64,000 bases of DNA from Caldinitratiruptor microaerophilus (GCF_025999835.1 NZ_AP025628.1:62001-126000); one strand, 5' to 3'. Shown: positions 51,420 to 60,237, counted from the first letter of the stretch. Numbers and translations: made by a program. The notes: generated by a model not told the origin, from the letters alone.

Positions 51420-52546
51420 ACCTGCGACGCATGTGGGCCATCGCGGCGAAGGAGGCCCTGCACATCCGGCGCGACCGGGCCACGCTGATCATCATCCTGG
51501 TCATGCCGGTCATGATGATGCTGATCTTCGGGTACGCTGTCTCGACCGACGTCGATCGCATCCCCACCGCGGTCCTGGACCGCGACCACTCCGCCGCCGG
51601 ACGGCTGCTGGTCGACAAGCTCGCCTCGACCGGCTACTTCGTGTTCAGCGTACCGGCGGAGGACGAGGAGGACCTGCGGCGGCTGGTCGACTCCGGACAG
51701 GCCCGTGCGGGCCTGGTGATCCCGGCGGGCTTCGGGCGCCGGCTCGGCCGGGGGGAGCCCGCGCAGGTGCAGATGCTCATCGACGGTTCCGATCCCCTGA
51801 TTGCCCGCACCGCGCTGGCCACCGCGCAACTGGTCGTGCAGGCCCACTCCGCTTCCCTGCTCGCCGAGCGCGTGGTCCGGGCGGGGGGGACCCGCCCCTC
51901 CGGGGCCATCGACTTCCGGCCCCGCGTCTGGTACAACCCCGAGCTCGACTCGGTCCGCTTCAACCTCCCCGGCCTCCTGGGGGCGGTGCTGCAGAACGTC
52001 ACGACGCTGCTCACGGCCTTCGCCATCGTCCGGGAGCGGGAGCGGGGGAGCATCGAGCAGCTGATCGTCACCCCCGTCCGCCCCCTGGAGCTCATGGTGG
52101 GCAAGCTCCTGCCGTACTCCGCCATCGCCTTCCTCGAGGTCGCCCTCACGCTCGCCGTCTCGGTGTACTGGTTCGGTGTCCGGCCGAGCGGGAGCGTGCC
52201 CCTGCTCCTGGCGCTCTCCACGCTCTTCCTGCTGGCGGCGCTGGGGTTCGGTCTCCTGATCTCGACCGTGGCCACGAACCAGCTCCAGGCCATGCAGCTG
52301 GCCTTCGCGCTCTATCTCCCCAGCATCCTGCTCTCGGGGTTCATGTTCCCCCGGGAGGCCATGCCGCCGGTGGTGGCGGCGATCGGGCTGATCTTTCCCC
52401 TCACCTTCTTCTTGCGAGTGCTCCGGGGGATCATCGTCAAGGGCATCGGGCTCGACCTGCTCTGGCGGGACGTCCTGGTGCTGGCGGCCTTCGCCGCGGC
52501 CATCGTCGGACTTGCCGCCCTGCGTTTCCGGAAGCGCCTCGGATGA
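51416..52546 (+). CDS. ABC-2 type efflux permease (YbhR/YhhJ-like)
   Basis: 376 aa. One N-terminal membrane segment (LIIILVMPVMMMLIFGYAVS), a large extracytoplasmic domain of about 150 residues (RIPTAVLDRDHS, GLVIPAGFGRRL), then five membrane segments with FAIVRERERGSIEQLIVTPVRPLELMVGK (landmarks RERERGSIEQL and TPVRPLELM) and SGFMFPREAMP. GTG 51416 overlaps the ATPase stop. Most Ybh-type pumps have two permease genes; only one is present, so it probably homodimerises. Confidence 0.92.
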   Translation: MNLRRMWAIAAKEALHIRRDRATLIIILVMPVMMMLIFGYAVSTDVDRIPTAVLDRDHSAAGRLLVDKLASTGYFVFSVPAEDEEDLRRLVDSGQARAGLVIPAGFGRRLGRGEPAQVQMLIDGSDPLIARTALATAQLVVQAHSASLLAERVVRAGGTRPSGAIDFRPRVWYNPELDSVRFNLPGLLGAVLQNVTTLLTAFAIVRERERGSIEQLIVTPVRPLELMVGKLLPYSAIAFLEVALTLAVSVYWFGVRPSGSVPLLLALSTLFLLAALGFGLLISTVATNQLQAMQLAFALYLPSILLSGFMFPREAMPPVVAAIGLIFPLTFFLRVLRGIIVKGIGLDLLWRDVLVLAAFAAAIVGLAALRFRKRLG

Positions 52547-52691
52547 CTCCTCGCGCCGTTTCCACCGGGCGATCGCCACGCCAGCCGCCTCGTGGTACCA
52601 TGGAGGTCGGCCTCGCCGCTTGTCGAGCGCTGTAGTCCTGACCGGAGCGCTGCTGCCCGCAGGAGACCACGAATGTCTGGAGGGGGTCCAC

Positions 52692-53918
52692 TTGAACCCG
52701 ACAAGAGCCGTGTGGTTCCGATCCTGGGTCCGGAGAGCCGCGGGGATGACCCTGCTTGCGGTGGGCCTCGCCTTCGTGGCCGGGGGCACCGGCCGGGCTG
52801 CCGGCGCCGGCGGTGAGGTGAGCCTCTCGCTCGGCCAGGCCACGGAGAAGGCGCTGGCCAGCAGCCAGCAGGTCCGGCTGGCCGAACTGGCCGTCGAGCG
52901 GGACCGGCTGGGGGTGCGGGAGGCCCGCAATCTGGCCAGTACGATGCGCGACTTGCAGGATATGCCCCTTCCTGCGGAGAGCGGGCCGAGCGGACCCGGC
53001 AAGATCGATGTCGATCTGGCCGTTGAGGTCGGGCCCGGCCAAGCACAGGACGCCCTTTACGTCTCCGAGCGCAACGTGGAGGCGGTGAAGCGCCAGGTTC
53101 AGGCGGACGCCGAGCAGGCGTACTTCAGCGCCCTCCTCGCCCAGGAGGCCGTGAAGGTCCGGCAGGAGAGTCTACGGCTGGCCGAGGAGCAGCTCCGACT
53201 GGCCCGTGTGGGCCTCGAGGCCGGGGTACGGGCGAGGGCGGAGGTGCTCGCCGCCGAGGTGCAGGTCGCCCAGGCCCGTGCCGCCCTGCAGACGGAGGAG
53301 AAGAACCGTGAGCTTGCCTTCGCGGCCTTGCGGCAGAAGCTGGGGCTGCCGGCGGAGACCCGGATCACGCTGACCGACCCGCTCGCACCCGGGGAACTGC
53401 CCGCGACCACCCTGGACGAGGCCCTGCGGCACGCGACGGAGAACAGCCTGAGCCTGTACCAGCTCAGCCGGGGCGTCGAGCACCAGAAGAAGGTCGTGGA
53501 GATCGTCGCCCGGTATCTGCCCGGCACCTTCCGGCACCGGAAGGAGCTGTATACGCAGAAGCAGCTGGAGATCCGGCTCGAGGACGCCCGCAACCAGCTG
53601 GAGCTCGCCGTGCGCGGGGCCTACCTCGACATGGTGAACGCCCACGCGCAGATCGCCCAGTACGACAAGGCGATCGAGCAGGCCGAGGAGAACCTTCGCC
53701 TGCAGCGCCTGCGCTACGAGGCCGGTCTGGGAACCGGGGTGGAGGTGGACGGTGCTGCCTCCCAGCTCACGGCGGTACGCCTCCAGCGCCTGAAGGCCGT
53801 CTACGATTTCCGGGTCAGCCGCTCGAAGTTCGACCTGCTCGTCCAGGGGCCGCCGGTGAGCACCCAGGTGCCGGCCGGGCAGGCAGCGCCCGGGGCGCCG
53901 GCGGGCTTCGGAGCCTAG
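52692..53918 (+). CDS. TolC-family outer-membrane efflux protein
   Basis: 408 aa. Signal peptide FRSWVRRAAGMTLLAVGLAF to GRAAGAG, then long heptad-rich helical segments: LGQATEKALASSQQVRLAELAVERDRL (landmarks ATEKALASSQQVRLAELAVE), AYFSALLAQEAVKVRQESLRLAEEQLRLARVGLEAG (landmarks QEAVKVRQESLRLAEEQ and RVGLEAG), and a second repeat NAHAQIAQYDKAIEQAEENL with LRLQRLRYEAGLGT. The two-repeat OEP layout is kept, but beta-strand segments are short. TTG 52692 behind GGAGGGGG is the best start; the frame to 52512 is coding-like only by chance. It sits 145 bp after the pump operon and would complete a tripartite exporter if the cell has an outer membrane. Confidence 0.85.
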   Translation: MNPTRAVWFRSWVRRAAGMTLLAVGLAFVAGGTGRAAGAGGEVSLSLGQATEKALASSQQVRLAELAVERDRLGVREARNLASTMRDLQDMPLPAESGPSGPGKIDVDLAVEVGPGQAQDALYVSERNVEAVKRQVQADAEQAYFSALLAQEAVKVRQESLRLAEEQLRLARVGLEAGVRARAEVLAAEVQVAQARAALQTEEKNRELAFAALRQKLGLPAETRITLTDPLAPGELPATTLDEALRHATENSLSLYQLSRGVEHQKKVVEIVARYLPGTFRHRKELYTQKQLEIRLEDARNQLELAVRGAYLDMVNAHAQIAQYDKAIEQAEENLRLQRLRYEAGLGTGVEVDGAASQLTAVRLQRLKAVYDFRVSRSKFDLLVQGPPVSTQVPAGQAAPGAPAGFGA

Positions 53919-53946
53919 CTCCGCGGTCCGATGCGGAGGTGACCGA

Positions 53947-54375
53947 ATGGAACCCGCACCCCTCAGCGCGATTCGCGAGTTCCGTCCGGAGGACTACGAG
54001 ACCGTTCGTGCCCTGTGGGTACGTGCCGGGCTGGCGCTCCGGCCGGGTGACGACCTGCCCGACCTCCTGCGGTTCGTCGAGCGCAATCCCGGGCTCTTCC
54101 TCGTCGCCGAGCGGGACGGGGAGATCGTCGGCACCGTCATGGGCGCCGACGACGGCCGGCGCGGGTGGGTCTACCACCTGGCGGTCGAGCCCCGGCTGCA
54201 GGGGCGAGGGATCGGACGGCGCCTGATGGCGGAGGTCGAGGCTCGCCTGGCCGCCCGGGGCGTGCCCAAGGTGAACCTGCACGTCGCCGAGGGCAACGAG
54301 CGCGTCGTGGGCTTCTACCGGCGTCTCGGGTACGAACCCGGCGGCGCCCGCATGCTCGGGAAGTACCTGCGGTGA
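53947..54375 (+). CDS. GNAT-family N-acetyltransferase (YpeA-like)
   Basis: 142 aa GCN5 fold: IREFRPEDYETVRALWVRAGLALRPGDD (landmarks DYETVRALW), GDGEIVGTVMGADDGRRGWVYHLAVEP as core strands, the acetyl-CoA loop RLQGRGIGRRLMAEVE, and NERVVGFYRRLGYEP at the C-terminus. YpeA-like members acetylate amino groups of unknown small molecules or proteins. GGAGGTG precedes the ATG. It lies 28 bp after the TolC gene on the same strand. Confidence 0.91.
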   Translation: MEPAPLSAIREFRPEDYETVRALWVRAGLALRPGDDLPDLLRFVERNPGLFLVAERDGEIVGTVMGADDGRRGWVYHLAVEPRLQGRGIGRRLMAEVEARLAARGVPKVNLHVAEGNERVVGFYRRLGYEPGGARMLGKYLR

Positions 54376-54403
54376 GCTGTCCGGGTCGGGCGGGAGTTGC
54401 GAG

Positions 54404-56053
54404 TCAGCGTGGGCGGCGGTGGGCGATCCAGCGTTTTGCCGTGATGGTCCCGTCCGGGGCGATCACCACCCGCCACCGACCGGTGTAGCACCCCTCCGCG
54501 TCGTAGCGCCCCAGCAGCACTTCCGTGGTGCCCGGTTCCACGATGGGCACCCAGGCGTCCCAGCGGGAGGCGAGCCAGCGGGCCACCGGCAGGTTGGCGG
54601 GGATGCCTCCCGCTGACCGACCTCGGGGCGGGGGTGACCCCCCGAACACGGCGGCTGCGGCGCGATCCCCCCACATGGCGATGACGGCGCCCCCGGCCTC
54701 CCGCAGGCGCTCCTGGACCCAGGGGGGAAGCCAGACGCGGTTCTTGCCTTCCAGCGAGAACCGGGCCCCGGGCTCGCTGGCGACCAGGACCCCGTCGCGA
54801 TCCAGGCGGAAAACGGTGGGCGGCTCGCCGGGCGCTTCCCGGGCGAGCGGTCCGCCCGGGCGGGGTTCCCGCCGGCACGCCGGGGCCGCGCCCACCCGGG
54901 TGCAGCTGCCCCGGGCCCGTCCGGCGACAAGAGCTCCGCTCGCGGCCCGTCCGGCCGCCCGCACTGCGTTCGCCAGCCGCCGGCCTGCTCTCCGGTTCTC
55001 CAGGAGGAGGGCGGCGATTCCCAGCACGGTGGCGAGGAAAGCCGCACCGGCCGCTGTGGCGGGGTGCGCCGAGACGACCACCACGATCCCGAGCACTCCG
55101 GCCGCGGCGGCCAGGAGGCCGGCTGCAGCACGGACCGCCCTGTCGTACCCGTCCTCCCCGGCCCGGCGACGTCGCAGGGCCTCCACAGCCCGGTAGACGC
55201 CGAGCGCGACGCCGAGGACGCCCCCCGCCATGCCGGCGATGCGGCCGAGCGTGGCGGCCCAGTTCCCGGGGCTCGCCCGCACGGCCGCGAGGACGGCCGA
55301 GGGGCGCAGGCTGCGCGCGAACGCCCTCAGGTCGAACGCGTGGCGCAGGCCCAGCCCGACGGCCCGGCGCACCGTGATGGCCCACGCCAGGCCGCGGGCC
55401 CCCGGAATGCCGGTCTGCCGGAGCGCGGCGTCGGTTGAGGCGACGTGTTCGAGGAAGCGGGCCGTCAGGGTAGAGAGGCCGCTTCCCGCCGTATAGGCGG
55501 CGTCCACGGCGTCCTGGGCCGGACCGTCGGGGAGGAGCGGGCCGGCCAGGCCCGTCCCCGACCAGAGGGCGAGGAAAATCCGGGCCGGACTCGGTTGCCC
55601 CGACGGGCGAAGCCCTTCCGCCAGGATGTTCAGGGGCATCTGCACCGCGCGAAGGAGCGTCTGGGCGATCCGGACGGGCAGGGTGACGTCGCGCCCCCCG
55701 GCCTCGGGGCCCGATCCAGCCGCCCGGACCGGCCCGGGCGTTTCCGGCCGCCCGGGACGCGGGTTTCCCCGGTCGGCGGCCCCGGCGCGGGGGCCGGGGC
55801 CCGCAGGTGGGAGCTGCCCGTTCTCGCCGGCGGGCATCGGTCGGATCTCCGCGTCGACGGGCGCGAGGCGAGCCCCGGGCGCGGCTCCCCCGGGACGGCC
55901 TGCGGCGCTGGCCTCGGCGGCCGCTGAGCCCCATACCACGAGCCCGGCCGTGGCCACGGCAGCGGCCCAGCGGAGGGCCAGCCGGACCAGCTGCCGCCGC
56001 GTGCGCCGGACCTGTGCGGACCGCAGTTCCCGGAGCGGCACCGGCAGGCACAC
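54404..56053 (-). CDS. Large membrane protein of unknown function, third gene of an unknown module
   Basis: 549 aa; no family recognised. An N-terminal basic stretch with membrane segment (LRWAAAVATAGLVVWGSAAA), a long Pro/Gly/Ala-rich linker, then a hydrophobic middle third with several membrane segments (GRIAGMAGGVLGVALGVYRAV; LLAAAAGVLGIVVVVSA; AAFLATVLGIAALLL). The soluble C-terminal domain of about 170 residues contains FRLDRDGVLVASEPGARFSL, VWLPPWVQERLREAGG and WRVVIAPDGTITAKRW. GTG 56053 behind AGGAGGTG, 5 bp after the upstream stop, fixes the start. The frame to 56368 overlaps the upstream gene. Confidence 0.75.
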   Translation of the reverse strand: MCLPVPLRELRSAQVRRTRRQLVRLALRWAAAVATAGLVVWGSAAAEASAAGRPGGAAPGARLAPVDAEIRPMPAGENGQLPPAGPGPRAGAADRGNPRPGRPETPGPVRAAGSGPEAGGRDVTLPVRIAQTLLRAVQMPLNILAEGLRPSGQPSPARIFLALWSGTGLAGPLLPDGPAQDAVDAAYTAGSGLSTLTARFLEHVASTDAALRQTGIPGARGLAWAITVRRAVGLGLRHAFDLRAFARSLRPSAVLAAVRASPGNWAATLGRIAGMAGGVLGVALGVYRAVEALRRRRAGEDGYDRAVRAAAGLLAAAAGVLGIVVVVSAHPATAAGAAFLATVLGIAALLLENRRAGRRLANAVRAAGRAASGALVAGRARGSCTRVGAAPACRREPRPGGPLAREAPGEPPTVFRLDRDGVLVASEPGARFSLEGKNRVWLPPWVQERLREAGGAVIAMWGDRAAAAVFGGSPPPRGRSAGGIPANLPVARWLASRWDAWVPIVEPGTTEVLLGRYDAEGCYTGRWRVVIAPDGTITAKRWIAHRRPR

Positions 56054-56058
56054 GGACC

Positions 56059-56928
56059 TCACCTCCTGCCCACCTGCGTGGGGATCCGGTGCCGCGCCAC
56101 GAGGCGCCGGATCACCGCCTCCGGCAGGTCGAGCTCGTGGGACCGGGCGTTGGGGTAAAGGTTCAGTGAGGTGGAGCCGGCGAGGAAACCCTCCAGGTGC
56201 ATGAGGGCCCTGCGAAGGTCCTCCACCGCTGCCCTGGACACCCCCGGTCTTTTCGGCCGCAGCCCTTGGAGCAAGTGGATCGCAGGCATGTACTGTTCCC
56301 GCAGTTCCCCGTTGAAATGGGAGCGCTTGATCTCGAGGGCGGCGATGTGCGGAGTGAGGACCGTCCACGGGTCGTCCTCGGTCACCACGGCCTCCTCACC
56401 CCTCGCCTCCAGCCGCTCGTAGAGCCGCCGTGCAGCCTCCCGGGCTCCCTGGCGGAGCTCGTCGATCTGAAGTTCCTTCTCGTTGAGGTACCGGACCAGG
56501 TCCAGGATCCGGCCGAACGCCTCGCGGTACGTCACCGGCCAACCGGCACCCGTCACCCGGGCCTGCCATTCAGTCAGGTATTCGCGGAGCTGGCGTGAAA
56601 GCTCCTCGTAACGGGTCATCTCCGAGGGCGGGGCTGGGGCCTCCAGCCCCGACTTCAGGGCCAGACCGAGCAACCACAAGGTCCGTACAGCACGTGCCGT
56701 CAGCTCCAGCGGGGCCGGGCGCAGGTTCTCGTCGAGCACCATGCTGCCGGTGGGCCACAGGTCGCTGAGATGGTAAATGAACACGCGGAATCGGGCACCG
56801 CTGCCGTCCTGGAACCAGGGTACACACGTGACCACCTGTTCGAGGGCACGCTTGCGGCTGAGCACGGGTGGCTCCCACGGGGGGTCGACGCCCGGGCGGA
56901 AGCAGACCGCCAACACCGAGCCGCTCAT
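56059..56928 (-). CDS. Hypothetical soluble protein, second gene of an unknown module
   Basis: 289 aa; not recognised. Begins MSGSVLAVCFRPGVDPPWEP, then LSRKRALEQVVTCVPWFQDG, FRVFIYHLSDLWPTGSMVLDENL, and a long helical, charged central part (MTRYEELSRQLREYLTEW to AREAARRLYERLEARGEE) that may form a coiled coil. ATG 56928 overlaps the TGA of the upstream small gene (ATGA), which decides the start. Predicted cytoplasmic. The next gene begins 5 bp after its stop, so all three are made together. Confidence 0.75.
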   Translation of the reverse strand: MSGSVLAVCFRPGVDPPWEPPVLSRKRALEQVVTCVPWFQDGSGARFRVFIYHLSDLWPTGSMVLDENLRPAPLELTARAVRTLWLLGLALKSGLEAPAPPSEMTRYEELSRQLREYLTEWQARVTGAGWPVTYREAFGRILDLVRYLNEKELQIDELRQGAREAARRLYERLEARGEEAVVTEDDPWTVLTPHIAALEIKRSHFNGELREQYMPAIHLLQGLRPKRPGVSRAAVEDLRRALMHLEGFLAGSTSLNLYPNARSHELDLPEAVIRRLVARHRIPTQVGRR

Positions 56929-57110
56929 GGCGCCGTCCGGGTGGATGCGGGGGCAACGGACCGCCCCGGTCCAGGGTTCGTGGCCACCTGGGCGCGGACC
57001 GGTGCCGGCGGGGACCACAACATGAGCAGGATCCAGGGGGACAGCGAGGCCGTTAGGAAGAATCGGACCAGACCTCGCACCCATGGCCGTTGCGGGTTGT
57101 GTCCAGTCAT
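56925..57110 (-). CDS. Small secreted or membrane-anchored protein, first gene of an unknown module
   Basis: 61 aa. A basic N-terminus, a hydrophobic core LVRFFLTASLSPWILLMLWS and a signal-peptidase-like APVRA-QV end, then about 18 mature residues rich in Pro, Thr and Ala. GAGGTGAG lies just upstream of ATG 57110. Its stop overlaps the next start. Could be a leader-type peptide, a small exported factor or a translational coupler. No homolog recognised. Confidence 0.55.
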   Translation of the reverse strand: MTGHNPQRPWVRGLVRFFLTASLSPWILLMLWSPPAPVRAQVATNPGPGRSVAPASTRTAP

Positions 57111-57207
57111 TCCCGTCTCACCTCGACCGCGATAACGGACACCGGTGCTGTCTCGTTCGGCGCCTGGCGGAAAAACTTGGAGCCGCACACGGTCGCCCAG
57201 ACAGAAA

Positions 57208-57231
57208 CCAGCGCCGGCGAACCGGCGCTGG
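57208..57231 (-). terminator. UUCG-tetraloop terminator
   Basis: On the minus strand CCAGCGCCGG, loop TTCG, CCGGCGCTGG followed by TTTCTGT: a 10-bp perfect stem, 55 bp after the stop of the small membrane protein gene at 57286. Confidence 0.75.
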
Positions 57232-57285
57232 CTGTGCGTTCGTTCTCCCTTGTCCGCTGTCCGAGGGGTTTCGCAAACCGCAGGC

Positions 57286-57495
57286 CTAGATCTGCGGTCC
57301 CTTGTATCCCGGGGGCAGCATGAGAGCGATGAGGGCAGTGGCGAGCAACATCACGATGGCCCCGACCCAGAACTGAGTGCGGAGGGCAGCCCACAGCTCG
57401 CTGCGCCGGCGCCAGACGGTGAACAGGAGGGCCAGCGCGAAGAGGACCAGCGTGAAACCGGCCGGCCAGGTGATGTTGCGGGGGAAACCGAGCAT
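57286..57495 (-). CDS. Small two-helix membrane protein
   Basis: 69 aa: GFTLVLFALALLFTVW and FWVGAIVMLLATALIALML membrane segments joined by RRRSELWAALRTQ, and a short KGPQI tail. Start ATG 57495 has a GGGGGG stretch 13 bp upstream; a longer frame to 57684 has no membrane or domain logic. It lies just upstream of the unknown three-gene module but with its own terminator. Role unknown. Confidence 0.6.
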   Translation of the reverse strand: MLGFPRNITWPAGFTLVLFALALLFTVWRRRSELWAALRTQFWVGAIVMLLATALIALMLPPGYKGPQI

Positions 57496-57741
57496 GCCCA
57501 ACCGTCGTCCCCCCTTTCCGGGCGAACACCGCGTGACAATCACGTTCATAAGGATACAGGAAGTCCTGCGCGGACGTCCACACCCGGACCGCCGCGATGC
57601 CGCACCGCCACGAGGTGGCCCGCACCGCCGCGATGCATCGCCGCGGCCCGCCGCGCCCGGGAAGAACCGGCGAAACCGGACCACGGGGTCCGGTTTCGCC
57701 GCTGCAACCTCTCTATGCGCTGAGAAATGCGCCGAACTCGC

Positions 57742-58326
57742 TCAGAACTGCACCCGCCGGTATCCTTCCGACAGCGCACGGGTGGCCGCCACCGCGGCAT
57801 AGGGCCACAGCCGGTCGTAGGCGATCCATGTCACGGTACCGAGGATGTCCGGGTCGATGAAGCCGGTGGCGCGGGCGAGCGCCCCCAGCAGCGCTGCTGC
57901 CGGCTCCGCGCCGGTCTCGTCGCTGATGCCCTCGGCGTCCACGGTGGCGGTGGTTCCGCCGAACCAGCGCAGGCCTCGCCTGACCGCATGCGGAGCACGA
58001 GGGGTCGCCACCACCAGCGTCCCGTCGGGGTTCAGCGTCCGGCGAAGGTCGGCGCGTGCCAGCAGGGATTCGTCGAGGACCACCAGGAGGTCGGCCCGCC
58101 CCGACTCCTCACCGGCGAACCGGAGGGCGCCCCGGCCCCGGCGACCTTGCACGTGCACCACCGGCCGCTCCCGGCTCGCCGTGCAGTCGAGCCCCTGCCG
58201 GCGCAGGGTCTCGGCGAGGATGTCGGCCGCCTGGCGGGCACCGCAGCGGTTGTCACCGTCGACGAAGCGAACGGAGAAGTCCCCGACGGGCAAGGGCGAG
58301 AGCTGGACTCTGGCCTCGGGCAGCAT
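57742..58326 (-). CDS. 2-oxoacid:ferredoxin oxidoreductase gamma-subunit-like protein (orphan)
   Basis: 194 aa. The order of blocks FVDGDNRCGARQAADILAETLRRQG, RGRGALRFAGEESGRADLLVVLDE, LNPDGTLVVATP, GAEPAAALLGALARATGFIDPDIL follows the pyruvate/ketoisovalerate ferredoxin oxidoreductase gamma (catalytic-domain III) fold. The glycine-rich GxGGQG entry is replaced by DGDNRCGARQ, so cofactor/thiamine contact may be lost. AGGAGG precedes ATG 58326. No alpha or beta subunit is adjacent; an alpha-type gene begins at 63212. It may be a divergent regulatory or maturation homolog. Confidence 0.65.
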   Translation of the reverse strand: MLPEARVQLSPLPVGDFSVRFVDGDNRCGARQAADILAETLRRQGLDCTASRERPVVHVQGRRGRGALRFAGEESGRADLLVVLDESLLARADLRRTLNPDGTLVVATPRAPHAVRRGLRWFGGTTATVDAEGISDETGAEPAAALLGALARATGFIDPDILGTVTWIAYDRLWPYAAVAATRALSEGYRRVQF

Positions 58327-58730
58327 CGATCGCGGCCTCCTCCGGGCGGATCGCCCTCCGGACATCGCACTTCTCAAGGTCGGATTGTAACGGATGCCAC
58401 GCGGGCGGTCCCATGGCGGACGGCAAACGGCCGCACGGTGCCGGTGACACGCGCGCCGGGGGCAGAGCCCGGCCACCGGCAGGGGTGGCTGGTGGGTTCG
58501 TGCAGTTCAGGGGTCCAGGAACGCGTCTTGCCGCCCTTCTCCGACCATTTGCTGCTTACAAGCCGCTGGTGGGCGTCGGCGGTCACGCGTGTAGTGGTTC
58601 CGAAAAGCGGCGCGAATTCAGGATGGTTGCGTTCCTGGCTGGCAGGAACCGGGGGCCCAGGATACGAATTCAAAGGCAAAAACGGCCATGGAGCAACCAG
58701 GAAGAGGTCTCCACGAGGGAGCACGACGGC
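58327..58730. other. Divergent intergenic region between gamma-like gene and histidine kinase
   Basis: About 400 bp without a supportable gene. A minus-strand TACAAT (58384-58389) could be the -10 box of the gamma-like gene. Two GAATTC sites (about 58615 and 58667) form an imperfect inverted arrangement upstream of the kinase. No RNA element recognised. Confidence 0.35.
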
Positions 58731-59792
58731 GTGTTGGACACCCAGCCGTTTCTCGAGGCCATTCCCGTCGGGGCGCTCGTCTGGAGTCCATCCAGCGGTG
58801 TGCGGCCGAACGCCGCCTTCGCTGCGATGCTCGGCTACGGCCCGGGGGAGCAGGGGCTGCACGCCTCCGCCGAGGCCGTGGCCCGGTACCTGCAGGAGAT
58901 CCACGGCACACCAGAGCGGTTGGAGGCGCTCCGGCGGGGGGAACAGCGGGAGCCGGTGTACAGCGAGGTGCGGCACCGGAGCGGCAGCTCCGTCCCGGTG
59001 GTGGTCATCCCGTCCGTGTGGCCGGGTCCACCGGAGGAGACCGCCCTTCTGGCTCTGGTGGTGGACCTCCGGCCAGGCCTCGATCAGGAACGGAGGGAAA
59101 AGATCGCCATCGTGGGGCGATGGGCGGCGGGGGCGGCGCACGACCTCCGCACGCCGATCGCGGCGGTGAAGATGGCGCTGCAGGCGGTAGAGCGTCGCCC
59201 TGACCGCGCTCCGGAGCTGATCGCCGAGGCGCTCCGGCAGCTCGCCCGGGTGGACCGGATCATGCAGAACCTTCTCTTCATGGGGAAACCCCAGCTCTCC
59301 GAGCTGCAACCGGTGTCGGCCTGGGACCTGCTCCTGGCCGCGGTGGCCGAAGTCCAGGAGCGTGCCGAGGCACAGAACGTCCGGGTGTACTTGCCCGCGC
59401 TGCGGGCGGCGGATGGGCCGCCCCCGGTCGTCGTCCACCCGCCCCTCATGCAGCAGGCGTTCACGTACCTGCTCGACAACGCCCTGGATGCCATGGCGGA
59501 GGGCGGCATCGTCCTCCTGGACTGGACGGTCCTGGACGGGCGCCTCCGCCTTGACGTGTGCGACAGCGGACCGGGCATCGGCGAAGCCCTGCGCACCCGC
59601 GTGTTCGAGGCGTTCTTCTCGACCAAGCCGGAAGGCCTGGGGCTCGGCCTGACGCTCTGCCAGGACATCGTCCAGGCCCATGGGGGCGAGGTGGAGATCG
59701 CCCCCGGGCCTGCCGGGGGGCTAAGGGCTTCCGTCATCCTGCCGCTCGCCGGCGACCCGGCTCCGGACCCCGGCGCCGGCGGATCCGACTAA
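58731..59792 (+). CDS. Orphan PAS-containing sensor histidine kinase (NtrB/KinA-like)
   Basis: 353 aa. A PAS-like N-terminus (FLEAIPVGALVWSP, NAAFAAMLGYG) of about 110 residues, HisKA with phospho-acceptor His137 in GAAHDLRTPIAAVK, and an HATPase domain with N-box LLDNALDAMAEGG, G1 DSGPGIGEAL, F-box FEAFFSTKPEGLGLGL. No membrane segment: a soluble kinase. GTG 58731 behind GAGGGAG is chosen. No response regulator is next to it, as for phosphorelay or nitrogen-type kinases. The stop overlaps that of the convergent small gene. Confidence 0.9.
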   Translation: MLDTQPFLEAIPVGALVWSPSSGVRPNAAFAAMLGYGPGEQGLHASAEAVARYLQEIHGTPERLEALRRGEQREPVYSEVRHRSGSSVPVVVIPSVWPGPPEETALLALVVDLRPGLDQERREKIAIVGRWAAGAAHDLRTPIAAVKMALQAVERRPDRAPELIAEALRQLARVDRIMQNLLFMGKPQLSELQPVSAWDLLLAAVAEVQERAEAQNVRVYLPALRAADGPPPVVVHPPLMQQAFTYLLDNALDAMAEGGIVLLDWTVLDGRLRLDVCDSGPGIGEALRTRVFEAFFSTKPEGLGLGLTLCQDIVQAHGGEVEIAPGPAGGLRASVILPLAGDPAPDPGAGGSD

Positions 59793-60079
59793 CGCCCCAT
59801 CGCGCGGGGGTTGTAACCCGCCGCCTTCAGGTAGCCGGCGACGCCCGAGCCGCTCAGGACGTGCAGGAGCAGTTCGGGCGTCACGTCCATCCGGGGTCCC
59901 ATGGTGCCGTACGCGAGCAGCCCCCCGACCGCGCCTGCCAGGATGTCCGAGAGAAACCCCATATACACCCCGTCCCGGCGCAGGCGGGGTAGGTCGAGCG
60001 TCCGGTCCTGCACGATGTCAAGCACCAGGCCACCGAGCGCGCCGGTGGCCGCGGCAAGTGCCAGCGGCGACCAGTTCAC
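59789..60079 (-). CDS. Small membrane protein (DUF4257-like)
   Basis: 96 aa. LALAAATGALGGLVLDIVQDRTLDLPRLRRDG, GFLSDILAGAVGGLLAYGTM and LLHVLSGSGVAGYLKAAGY give two to three membrane segments; the GGLVLDIVQ and GFLSDILAG pattern resembles the DUF4257 family of Bacilli, in which no function is known. I take GTG 60079 because AAGGAG lies 11 bp upstream; the GTG at 60091 overlaps that site. Transcribed convergently to the kinase. Confidence 0.65.
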   Translation of the reverse strand: MNWSPLALAAATGALGGLVLDIVQDRTLDLPRLRRDGVYMGFLSDILAGAVGGLLAYGTMGPRMDVTPELLLHVLSGSGVAGYLKAAGYNPRAMGR

Positions 60080-60237
60080 GTCCGTTGCCACTCCTTCCCG
60101 TGTAGGCTGTTTACAGAATATGACCCATCGCTCGGCGGAGTTGCCATACCAGCAGGAGTTCCGGCTCCCACGGAGAATAGGACAGGCGGAATAGTGATAC
60201 GCTCCTGAATGTGGATGACAGGTCGGGGATCAGGGGG

